From assembly GCA_003194525.1 (NCBI GenBank), contig NBIV01000311.1, forward strand, positions 1 to 64,000: a stretch of DNA of 64,000 bases, written 5' to 3'. Below are positions 22,901 to 32,060 of this stretch, piece after piece; the stretch's first letter is position 1, and each line of letters begins with the position of its first letter. A program made the translations under genes and the position numbers. A model generated the notes under the pieces. It saw nothing but the letters and a program-made list of their open reading frames with translations, was not told the DNA's origin and ran no database searches. This stretch comes from Gracilariopsis chorda. Lineage: Eukaryota > Rhodophyta > Florideophyceae > Gracilariales > Gracilariaceae.

Positions 22901-24016
22901 TAGATTACATCTGAGGTTCGGCACAAGTTGTACCTCCGTAAGGTTTAGATGCATTGGTTTGCCAGTTACAATTGCAATGCACGGAACAGTGCCTTTCCCC
23001 TTCACATCGAGCTTCGTTCCATCTCCGATTTCCACGTGAACTTTCGAGGACGGGACCACACCAGAGATAAATGCATCTGATTTGTTACACATATGCTCGG
23101 TAGCACCAGATTCAACGAACCACTTTCTGGACGATCCAGTGATACCAGCAACAAGAGCCCTTGCAACATGTAAGGCACTATCAGCGCCCCCAGCGTCCTT
23201 GTTTTCTGAACTCTCATTAACACGATGTTTAGGACGGTACTTAGGGCTCTCTGGGTTGTCATAGCAGTCAGCCTTCTTGTGGTTAAACCTGCCGCAGTAG
23301 TGACAATTGATCTTCCTCTTCCTCGAAGAGCTACTTCTGACATTTAGTGCTCTCGCGCCGTCCCCTGCAGACACATTCTTCTGAACAAACGCTTCCTTGG
23401 AAATCAGGAGAGCCACAGCATCCGGTAGAGTCTTTTCCATGCCTCGAATTACTTCTGCAGTTACCTGGAACTCCTCGCGTAGCCCTCTAAGCAATGCTCG
23501 AAGCTTTTCCGGATCATCAATAGAGTAACCAATTCCAATGAGGGTCGACTCAAGCTCTGCCAAAAGATCACGGTACTGTAGGACAGACTCGTGGGCCGAC
23601 ATCTTCATACTCTGATACTTATCCAGAAGAGCATCTCGGCTGGCCTGACTGACACTCTGGCACTGTGACTTCAAAGTCCTCCAAACCTCGGAGGGCTCCG
23701 TCATCTCCATGATAGGAGCAACACAAGAATCGTGTACCAAGAGAAGGATGGTAGACAAAGCTGTGTCTCTTCTACGGGCATACTTGTCGTATCCAGGATC
23801 CTGCAGTCCGGGCTCTTTCTCAGTACCATTGACGATAGCCCACAGCCCTTTGCTCTTCAAAACAACTTCTAACTTCTTGGACCACATAAAGTAGTTCGAC
23901 GCAGTGAGCAAAGGTAGACGAACCTTCTGAACATCAATTCCTACGGACGACTCAGAATCACCTAGGAGGATCATGGTAGAAACTTGAGCAGCACAAACAA
24001 GACGAATAAAACTCAC
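19967..24016 (-). pseudogene. Nested copia unit 1: gag-pol polyprotein with two in-frame stops
   Basis: The frame opens 17 nt inside the primer-binding site. Residues 1-992 (24016-21038) hold UBN2-type gag ('SNYFMWSKKLEVVLKSKGLW'), a CCHC knuckle (CHYCGRFNHKKADC, about 237-250), a protease whose expected DSGA reads ESGA ('WFVESGATEHM'), an H-H-C-C and D,D,E integrase with all catalytic residues ('HSDVVGP', 'DNAKEYLS', 'ESNGKAERLNRT'), and the RT start. A TAA at 21038-21040 replaces a Ser-like codon in 'GLKQA-S-RAF'. The frame goes on through YVDD (20956-20666), meets a TGA at 20666-20668 after 'HYALD', then continues through RNase H (20665-19967: 'GFSDSDFA', 'VEAEY', 'CDNQGAIRLSND', 'ERTKHIDIRYHF', 'ADILTK'). 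Usual copia length is about 1,300-1,400 residues, which this matches. The two stops and the protease change suggest it cannot act alone. Confidence 0.88.
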
Positions 24017-24032
24017 AACAGTTGAACAGAGT

Positions 24033-24046
24033 CTGGGCCCATAACC
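24033..24046 (-). other. Primer-binding site of nested unit 1 (internal initiator-tRNA type)
   Basis: Directly after the middle LTR the minus strand reads GGTTATGGGCCCAG. Its complement, CTGGGCCCATAACC, corresponds to the anticodon stem-loop of eukaryotic initiator tRNA-Met, not to a tRNA 3' end. Drosophila copia is known to use such a half-tRNA primer. Confidence 0.75.
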
Positions 24047-24268
24047 TTTTACAGGTTGACGAATCAGCTTATCGCTTATCTTTACTCACACGACAACCAG
24101 AATGGTTCTTATATAGTCCTCGAGGGACGTAGTGCGAACAATATATCTTCTAGATATCATCAGCGCACATGACAATTCAATCTAACGAGATACCTGTAAA
24201 CAGAATGTATAGAATGTAAATAAGCATGTAAACAATTCACTCATGCAAACAATTCACTATTAACATCA
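24047..24268 (-). repeat. LTR 2 (shared middle LTR)
   Basis: Its 222 bp serve as 5' LTR of unit 1 and 3' LTR of unit 2. It matches LTR 3 at a site where LTR 1 differs ('gcgaacaatata' against 'gcgaacaaaata'). Confidence 0.85.
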
Positions 24269-24280
24269 CTTCCCCTCATT

Positions 24281-27200
24281 CTAGACAGTCTCTTTCATGT
24301 CAAGACCCATACCACGGCAATAATTATTGTGAGTGGCAGCATCAACTGGTTTCGTTAATATATCTGCAGTCATGACATGTGTCTCAACGTATTCCAAACA
24401 AACATCTCCTCGTTTCACATGGTCGCGAAGAAAATGGTACCGAATATCTATGTGCTTCGTACGTTCACTGCACACCGTGTCGTTGCTTAGACGGATTGCT
24501 CCTTGATTATCACAACCAATTACCATACCTTTCTCGGCCCAAAGTCCAAGTTCAATCATAAGTGAACGGAGCCAAAGAGCTTCTCGTACTGCATTAGAGA
24601 CGGAGACATATTCAGCTTCAACTGCAGACTGCGCCACAAGAGATTGCTTCTTCGACCGCCAGCTAACAGCTGCACCAGGGTTGATAAACACGAAACCTGC
24701 AGTTGACTTACGGACGGTGGTATCAACTGCAAAATCAGAATCAGAAAACCCTTTCATACTGTCAACACGTTGGACAAACATCAAGCCTACATCTTTGGTG
24801 CCCTTCAGATACCTCAAAACCCGTTTCGCAGCCCTCCAATGTTGTTCACCAAAGGTATCCATGAAGCGGCTTAGATAGCTGACAGAGAATGCAATATCTG
24901 GTCGACAAGTGTTCGAGAGGTATATCAGAGCACCAAAAAGTTCCTTGTACGGAAGGCCTCTTACTTCTTTATCCCGCACTCAATCCAACGCATAGTGTAA
25001 GATCATGGGAGTCTTCACCGGTGCACAAGATTGCATGCCAAACTGATCCAAAAGGTGAGCGATCATGCTCGCATTATGAACCTTCAATGTGCCATCTGTG
25101 CCACGAACTACAGTCATCCCAAGGAACTTAGCGTCATCCTTCTCGACACGAAGATCTACATATCTCTTTAAGAACGATATGACCTCCGCCAAAATCTTTG
25201 AACTCTGAGAGGCAACGAGAATATCATCCACATAGATGACCAGTACTACCAAAGAGGAATTGGTTTCCAAAAAGTATAGAGCTGGATGTCCTCGAGAGCA
25301 ATTGAAGCCAAACTTGAGTAGGATAGGGTGAATGAAGTTCCGAAACGCTCTTTATGCCTGCTTCAAGCCGTATATGGCGCGTTTGAGCTTCAGCACTTGA
25401 CCTTCACTTCCTTGGACCTCAAAGCCTGGGAACTGTTTCATGTAGACCTCTTCATCTAATTTTCCATACAAAAACGCAGCTTTGATGTCTAGACGAGTGA
25501 ATTCCATCCCTTGGTCAACAATGATCGAAATTACCAGCCTCACAGTAGCATACTTCACGACGGGAGAAAAGATTTCGCCGTAATCAATCCCAAATCTCTG
25601 CATGAACCCCTTCGCCACTATTCGGGCTCTGTGCCTCGTAACCACACCACAAGAGTTGCGCTTACGTCCGAAGACCAAACGGCAGTCAATCGGAACGACA
25701 TGCGGCGGACAGGTCACCAATTCGATGACATCTCTCTCTCGTAGATTGTTCACTTCATGCGCCATTGCTAACCACCATTGCTCTCTCGCAGGTGACTGCA
25801 TAGCCTGCTCAAACGATTGTGGGAGATTGTTATCTGTAATTCCTAACAGGCAGTTTGCAATGAAACTCTCAGGTGAATAGCGCAAGGGTGCAGAACGCTG
25901 ACGAGAAGATCTCCTAAGTGGGGGTTCAACAAGAACATCAGATTCAGTTGGATTGCTGTCTTCGCCTTCAGGTCCAGTAGATCCTTCTCCCAAATCTCCT
26001 TCAGTAAAAGGGACATCCATATCGATCTCTTCCGTTCCATATTCCAAATCATCAAAAAGGGAGTCTAAGTCCAAAGATTCCTGGGCGTCTTCGTTTCCAT
26101 TCTCAGTCTTCCAACCAAAACTTCGTTCATCCAACTTCACATCACGAGAGATAACAAAACTTCCTGACTCGGGGTAAAAGACTTTATAAGAATTACCCCT
26201 CTCAAAACCAACCAGGACCCCTTTTCTCGCTGTCGCCGCAAACTTACCACTCCTGAGCTTCTTAGGAATATGAACGTATGCCGTGCATCCGAATATCCTA
26301 ATGTGGGACATCTTCGGTTTCATATTGCGAACTGCTTCGAAGGGGGTTTTGCCAGTAGTCACAGCACTAGAAAACGTTCGGTTCCTCAAGAAGTTAGCGG
26401 TGGATACAGCTTCTGCCCACAATCGCTCTCTACGAATTCCTTCGGGCATATTATACAACATTGCCCTGGCAGCGTTGTTCAGGGTCCTGTTCAGCCGTTC
26501 AGCTTTCCCGTTCGACTCCGGGCTGTACGGAGCGGCTGGTTCAGAAAGTATGCCTCTTTTCTTCAGCCAATTCTGCAACTCGTGAGATAGATACTCCTTG
26601 GCATTGTCCATACCAATTGCCCTGACTGGCTTCTGGCATAGTGCTTCAAACTCCACAATCATTTCTCTAACAGAGACCTGTACTTCTGAGCGACGATTCA
26701 TGAATCGAACAAGAGAGTATGCACTGAACTCATCGTACAAAGTAACATAATAGTTTGCTCCACCAAAAGATGTGCATTTCACTGGACCTACAACATCTGA
26801 GTGTACGAGTTCACCAGGTTCTTTGCATCGATCACGATTCACTCTAGGTCTTACGTCACGAACTGATTTCGACATTTGGCATGATTCACAAGTTTCCCAG
26901 TCACAAATCTTCGTGAGGCCAACACCATCAACCAAGGGAACAGTTGCTCTCAAATGGGCTGCGCAAATGTGACCAAGACGATTGTGCCATAGTGTCGTTC
27001 TCTCAGATACGGATGCCGTGATCAGTGCTTTGTTGGGATTGAGGCCCAGACTCGGACGCATAACCACTTCATAAAGTCCATGCTCATTATTTCCGATCGC
27101 TACAAGAACAGTCTCCTTAGATTTCGGATCGCACACCTTACAAAGTCTTCGGCCTCCTTCATCCGTCACAAAGAGAACGGTGTAACCTTTTCTCTGTAGG

Positions 27201-28330
27201 GAACTGACTGACAGTAGATTACATCTGAGGTTCGGCACAAGTTGTACCTCCGTAAGGTTTAGATGCATTGGTTTGCCAGTTACAATTGCAATGCACGGAA
27301 CAGTGCCTTTCCCCTTCACATCGAGCTTCGTTCCATCTCCGATTTCCACGTGAACTTTCGAGGACGGGACCACACCAGAGATAAATGCATCTGATTTGTT
27401 ACACATATGCTCGGTAGCACCAGATTCAACGAACCACTTTCTGGACGATCCAGTGATACCAGCAACAAGAGCCCTTGCAACATGTAAGGCACTATCAGCG
27501 CCCCCAGCGTCCTTGTTTTCTGAACTCTCATTAACACGATGTTTAGGACGGTACTTAGGGCTCTCTGGGTTGTCATAGCAGTCAGCCTTCTTGTGGTTAA
27601 ACCTGCCGCAGTAGTGACAATTGATCTTCCTCTTCCTCGAAGAGCTACTTCTGACATTTAGTGCCCTCGCGCCGTCCCCTGCAGACACATTCTTCTGAAC
27701 AAACGCTTCCTTGGAAATCAGAAGAGCCACAGCATCCGGTAGAGTCTTTTCCATGCCTCGAATTACTTCTGCAGTTACCTGGAACTCCTCGCGTAGCCCT
27801 CTAAGCAATGCTCGAAGCTTTTCCGGATCATCAATAGAGTAACCAATTCCAATGAGGGTCGACTCAAGCTCTGCCAAAAGATCACGGTACTGTAGGACAG
27901 ACTCGTCGGCCGACATCTTCATACTCTGATACTTATCCAGAAGAGCATCTCGGCTGGCCTGACTGACACTCTGGCACTGTGACTTCAAAGTCCTCCAAAC
28001 CTCGGAGGGCTCCGTCATCTCCATGATAGGAGCAACACAAGAATCGTGTACCAAGAGAAGGATGGTAGACAAAGCTGTGTCTCTTCTACGGGCATACTTG
28101 TCGTATCCAGGATCCTGCAGTCCGGGCTCTTTCTCAGTACCATTGACGATAGCCCACAGCCCTTTGCTCTTCAAAACAACTTCTAACTTCTTGGACCACA
28201 TAAAGTAGTTCGACGCAGTGAGCAAAGGTAGACGAACCTTCTGAACATCAATTCCTACGGACGACTCAGAATCACCTAGGAGGATCATGGTAGAAACTTG
28301 AGCAGCACAAACAAGACGAATAAAACTCAC
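24281..28330 (-). pseudogene. Nested copia unit 2: gag-pol polyprotein with the same two stops
   Basis: It has the same domain order and length as unit 1, shifted by exactly 4,314 bp: gag to RT start at 28330-25352, RT with YVDD at 25270-24980, RNase H at 24979-24281. Both in-frame stops (TAA after 'GLKQA', TGA after 'HYALD') and the ESGA protease site are identical to unit 1. Amino-acid differences I can see between units are few: His/Asp in 'SAxESV', His/Asn in 'GNxEHGLY', Gln/Lys in 'KxRGIL', Ile/Val in 'DMDxPF', Leu/Ile in 'RLVxSII', Ser/Pro, Glu/Asp and Val/Phe in the RNase H part. The stops therefore predate the duplication. Confidence 0.88.
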
Positions 28331-28346
28331 AACAGTTGAACAGAGT

Positions 28347-28360
28347 CTGGGCCCATAACC
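28347..28360 (-). other. Primer-binding site of nested unit 2
   Basis: The sequence and position are the same as at 24033-24046: GGTTATGGGCCCAG on the minus strand, abutting LTR 3. It is complementary to the initiator tRNA-Met anticodon arm. Confidence 0.75.
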
Positions 28361-28582
28361 TTTTACAGGTTGACGAATCAGCTTATCGCTTATCTTTACT
28401 CACACGACAACCAGAATGGTTCTTATATAGTCCTCGAGGGACGTAGTGCGAACAATATATCTTCTAGATATCATCAGCGCACATGACAATTCAATCTAAC
28501 GAGATACCTGTAAACAGAATGTATAGAATGTAAATAAGCATGTAAAAAATTCACTCATGCAAACAATTCACTATTAACATCA
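28361..28582 (-). repeat. LTR 3 (5' end of array)
   Basis: 222 bp; it carries one private change ('catgtaaaaaattc' against 'catgtaaacaattc' in the others). It contains the TATA box that would drive unit 2. Confidence 0.85.
28432..28439 (-). promoter_or_regulatory. TATA box in LTR 3
   Basis: TATATAAG is read on the minus strand inside the LTR. The same box is present in LTR 2 and LTR 1 at the equivalent positions. Confidence 0.55.
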
Positions 28583-28587
28583 TCTTC
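28583..28587. repeat. Right target-site duplication TCTTC
   Basis: It pairs with 19728-19732. Confidence 0.75.
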
Positions 28588-29690
28588 TTCTCTACTTCCA
28601 CTCATTTGTTTGGATTGAGAGTGAAAAAAGGGTGATGACCTCTGTTTAGCGAGGTTCCTTTTGTTAGTCTGCTTGAACTCTAGCTAATGAGGTTTTTTTT
28701 TGTTAGTCTGCTTGATCTCTAGCTAGCGAGGTTCCTTTGTTAGTCTTATTTTGTTTGGGCGCACTGACAGGAGAAACAACCTCCGCTACCCTTCAGGTTT
28801 GACGTCTGAACCCGGGTTACTCGTTTCCAGTGATTCGCGACTTTCTGCAGCCTTCCAAGCTCTGCGCGAACAAGAGCGAGGTGCGCTTAGTCTCTATAGA
28901 ACGTTCAAAGGAGGGTACCAACTGAAGATAAGTTTTCACCAGTTGATCCCTTCTATTTCGACTCGAGCGCAACTTCTTTGGTTAGTAAAGAAAAAGACTT
29001 ATTTAACAGCCCGAGCCGAACTACAAAACACCGTGTGACCAAAGGCAGACAGTGCATATTCCAGCTGAGCCGGTTATCCGTTGTTTGTCAAATCCTTCAG
29101 ATAACTTCAAGTGCCCAATCGATTCCCGTCTAGGTACTTGGGTTGCAAGCTGTTTGGAATTAGATTGATAGAACGAAAAGATAGGTTAATCGTCCAAGGT
29201 AAGTTTGGTTGTAATGGCGGGGGTTCAGACACAAGCGTGTTTTAAAAATAAATAACAACTTCCTTAGGTTAGGGTGTAAAAGCACAGTAGTGGCTGACCC
29301 GTTACTATAATTTCCGTTGCCATGGTGCAGAGTGGTACTCTAATGTCTTTTCACGACGTGTCGGTTGTGAATGAAAAGAAACAACTGACAGTGAGTTGCT
29401 GGAAGGGGAAAAGAGACATTGCCATCAACAGCGTGTGTGTTCGTCCCAAAACAGAAAACAAAACTCCACGGCGTTGTTTTTGTTGAGTCCGAAAATTTCT
29501 TCCACTCTCTCTAAAGAAGCACCGGAACTAACGATAATTGAGGGCTTCGTTACCGTGCTTTGATGAAGAGAGGGGTACGTGGTTTAAGAGGAGGAAAATA
29601 ATGAGGAAAAGCGTCGGATTGGCGGTCGGAAGGGGTTGATGGGTTGACGTGGGAAATGTGATAGGTGTGGGGCTTGCGGTCGAAAGACGT
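28588..29690. other. 5' leader region of the outer copia element
   Basis: This 1.1 kb lies between the primer-binding site of the outer element and the nested array. No retroelement domain is seen. It contains a short tandem repeat at about 28647-28746. Confidence 0.5.
28647..28746. repeat. Three-copy tandem repeat, period ~38 bp
   Basis: The units carry 'gaggtt...tttgttagtctgcttga.ctctagct'. The shared 'gttagtct' occurs at 28663, 28702 and 28739. Poly-T length differs between units. Confidence 0.7.
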
Positions 29691-29706
29691 GTGAGCGATG
29701 CGACCA
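29691..29706 (-). other. Primer-binding site of the outer copia element
   Basis: TGGTCGCATCGCTCAC directly follows the 5' LTR on the minus strand. It begins TGG, as expected for pairing with a tRNA 3' CCA end. The tRNA identity cannot be set from here. This mode differs from the internal priming of the nested family. Confidence 0.65.
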
Positions 29707-29757
29707 TGTGAAGAAGTGTGTGGCCACCAGAAAGCACAGTTTGCGCCGCCGGCCGTT

Positions 29758-29765
29758 CCTTTATA
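29758..29765 (-). promoter_or_regulatory. TATA box of the outer copia element
   Basis: TATAAAGG is read on the minus strand within the 5' LTR ('agtctataaaggaacgg'). It supports the minus orientation of the element. Confidence 0.55.
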
Positions 29766-29830
29766 GACTCTATCTTCCAATCTTTTTGTTAGCCTAATTT
29801 GAGGAAAGTACCGAATGCAGTCTCAATTCG

Positions 29831-29867
29831 GAGTTGCATTGTAATTTAGAGAATTACAATGCAACTC
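29831..29867. repeat. Hairpin inside the small LTR, copy 2
   Basis: Same stem-loop as at 14571-14607. The base next to the loop on the 5' arm is T instead of C, giving 16 Watson-Crick pairs plus a possible G-U pair. Confidence 0.7.
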
Positions 29868-29888
29868 TCTCTTATTCTACCTCTCACA

Positions 29889-29893
29889 GCCAC
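29889..29893. repeat. Right target-site duplication GCCAC
   Basis: It pairs with 14445-14449. Confidence 0.75.
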
Positions 29894-31287
29894 CTCCTCT
29901 TTTTGGTTTGAAACTGACTGAAAGAGCGCCTCCTAGCAAAAGACCCCTTGTGTCTATCCGCCCGGATGTAATGTTGCCAAATGATTATTTTTTGAAGGTT
30001 TTGAACCTTTCATACACGCGTCAGAAACGGTGTTTTTGAATCAAAAGCACGTTTTTGATATCAAAAAAGCCGGTTTTCTGAAGCTCTGTAGTAAATTAGC
30101 CATATTTCACAAGCACATCTCTATCAACCCATTTGGTTGTCTTAAGTTTCTGCTTCTCACCTAGCATAAACAACAGAAGCTTAGAATTTTTGCTATACAA
30201 AAACATGTTGCATAACTTATACGGACTACAAAAGGCAAAAAATTCCGATCAAAATAACTAAAATTAAACGTAAAGTTGATTGTTTTGACCTCATATGAGG
30301 TCAGCGGTCCGATAGACACTTGCTATGAAAATCACATGGAGGACATGCCCTATGCATTTATAGATCTCCGTTACAATTACGAGCGCTGACAATTATCCCA
30401 TCCAATAATATTAATATGATAGCGACAAGGGCGCATTGTTGCTTTGAGAGCTGGAGTGAACGCATTTAATTAAAAATATTAAATCAAAGGTTACTGAAGG
30501 CCATGTCATGCTAGCCGTTCACGCAACTGTACCCAATACACTTTTTAGTAATTTCATCCTTCGCACTACAACGTTTTTCCAATTTCTTAATGTAAAACTT
30601 GCCGCCCTTCGTAATATTCTCTCTATTGGCACCCAATTAATCCCACTCCACAAGAGCGTTCAGTTGATATTGAAATCACATACCAGGGGTATGCCACATT
30701 CTGAGACGTAAATCGCATGTCACTTTTGACGAGCTAAGTTACTCAGTTAGATAATGTCTGCATCTTGCCAATCGTCCTTTTCTATTCAAAAAAATCAACG
30801 CTGTTCTTTTCTAGACTGAATTCACAGGGAGAAATTCTTCAAAAGAAAGTAAGAGTTGTCATGGCACCAACAAGGCTTTGCAACGGTGTACAAGAGAAGC
30901 GATGATTTTGTATATATTGCGCTGCTGTGATAGCTACAGTCCATGCGCTTCCAAGTTAACTTACGTGTCCGAAAATGGTCCGGTTTGGAAAGCTTTCCAC
31001 TTCTGTTTGTACTACTACTCTGTCTTTCTCCGCTCCCATGCATTAAATTCGAAGAAGAGAAAACAAACCACTAGAGGTACGTGACGCATCCTACAGCCAG
31101 TTTCATGGCCGTCATCATGATTTCTTATACAAAAGAGAACAGTCATATGCTTTGACTGTTGGTATGTGTAGCACAGCACGGGGCATTGAGAGGTTAAGTC
31201 CCGAGCTGCTCTCCCAAACGATTTTTCATTCTTTGTCATAAAGTTTCTCCAACTCCAAGAAGATTGGTTTTTGCGCCCCAAAGAACG
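29894..31287. other. 1.4 kb with no confident gene
   Basis: A/T-rich sequence with short scattered ORFs. A perfect 16-bp palindrome 'gacctcatatgaggtc' lies at about 30290-30305, and the sequence after it resembles one near 2768. The last ~80 bp resemble, imperfectly, the flank of the right duplication arm after 37651. Confidence 0.4.
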
Positions 31288-32060
31288 GCTTCCGTGTCTT
31301 ATCCGAACACCAGCCTATCGCATCCTGGAGGGCAACATTCTCTTTGAAAGCACTGTACTTGATTTTATAGTTCTGCCAGAAAGCTACTTTCGACCGGCAA
31401 TCAATGTAAACGTCTTTTGGTTTTCTCGTTACGGACGCCTTTCCTCGCACCTAAAAAAACCGGAGCAGTTATTAAACATTGCCACTGAACGAAGCTCAGG
31501 AGTAATTGAGAATTTGTTTGCTCTGTTTCTCTTCAACATACCCCAAATAGTAAAGACATATGAGCTTAGAAAGGAGAGAAGATGAAGAAAACATTCACTC
31601 TTGTTATACAGACTACCAAAGCACCTGTCAGAAAGCTTTGTCTTGTCTCACTGCATAGTTTGAAACATTAGCTATGCATTCTTGTAGATTCCATACCATT
31701 ATTCTTCTATCACTTGTTCTTGATTGGGTACCCAGGCAATAGCAAGTGGTAGAAACATAGTTTTACAAAAACAGTTTCTTGTCAGAGTTTACCTAGAGTA
31801 GCAAACTCATCGGGGTTTCATAGTAAGGATCCTATTTGTTTTCAGCGTTAGTACAACGTGCAAACATCAATACTGCAGAGAATCAGTCTTTTGCAAATTT
31901 GAGAAGGATGCTGCATGGCGCTAATTTTCTCTACGTTAACAATCACTGGGGAACAATTACTCGTCCACTTTTCTAAGCCAGAGTACTAGCACACAACTAT
32001 CCGATTCATTCATAATCTTTCTTCGTCTACAGCACTGTTATCTAAGTACATCCTGTGGAA

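Larger units (their letters stand above)
19733..28582 (-). mobile_element. Tandem Ty1/copia array: LTR-internal-LTR-internal-LTR
   Basis: Two 4,314-bp units share a middle LTR. The three 222-bp LTRs are at 19733-19954, 24047-24268 and 28361-28582. The array is flanked by the 5-bp duplication TCTTC (19728-19732 and 28583-28587) and inserted in the leader or gag region of the outer element. Orientation is minus. The units differ by only a handful of substitutions in about 4.1 kb of internal sequence, and share two in-frame stops. The structure is best explained by unequal recombination between LTRs of one insertion, or integration of a tandem or circular form, rather than two independent insertions. 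Confidence 0.88.
14450..29888 (-). mobile_element. Ty1/copia-type LTR retrotransposon expanded by nested insertions
   Basis: The element is bounded by two similar ~180 bp LTRs in direct orientation (each begins TGTGA and ends TCACA) and by the 5-bp duplication GCCAC. It is oriented on the minus strand: the TATA box, primer-binding site, gag, protease, integrase, RT and RNase H all read that way, and PR-IN-RT-RH is the copia order. Removing the tandem insert at 19733-28582 and the repeat at about 16770-17555 leaves an element of roughly 5.8 kb. All coding parts carry frameshifts or stops, so it is dead. LTR differences (about 15 by eye in 180) indicate an insertion older than the elements nested in it. 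Confidence 0.8.
29707..29888 (-). repeat. 5' LTR of the outer copia element
   Basis: The 182 bp match 14450-14628. It carries the TATA box at 29758-29765 and the hairpin at 29831-29867. Confidence 0.8.
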
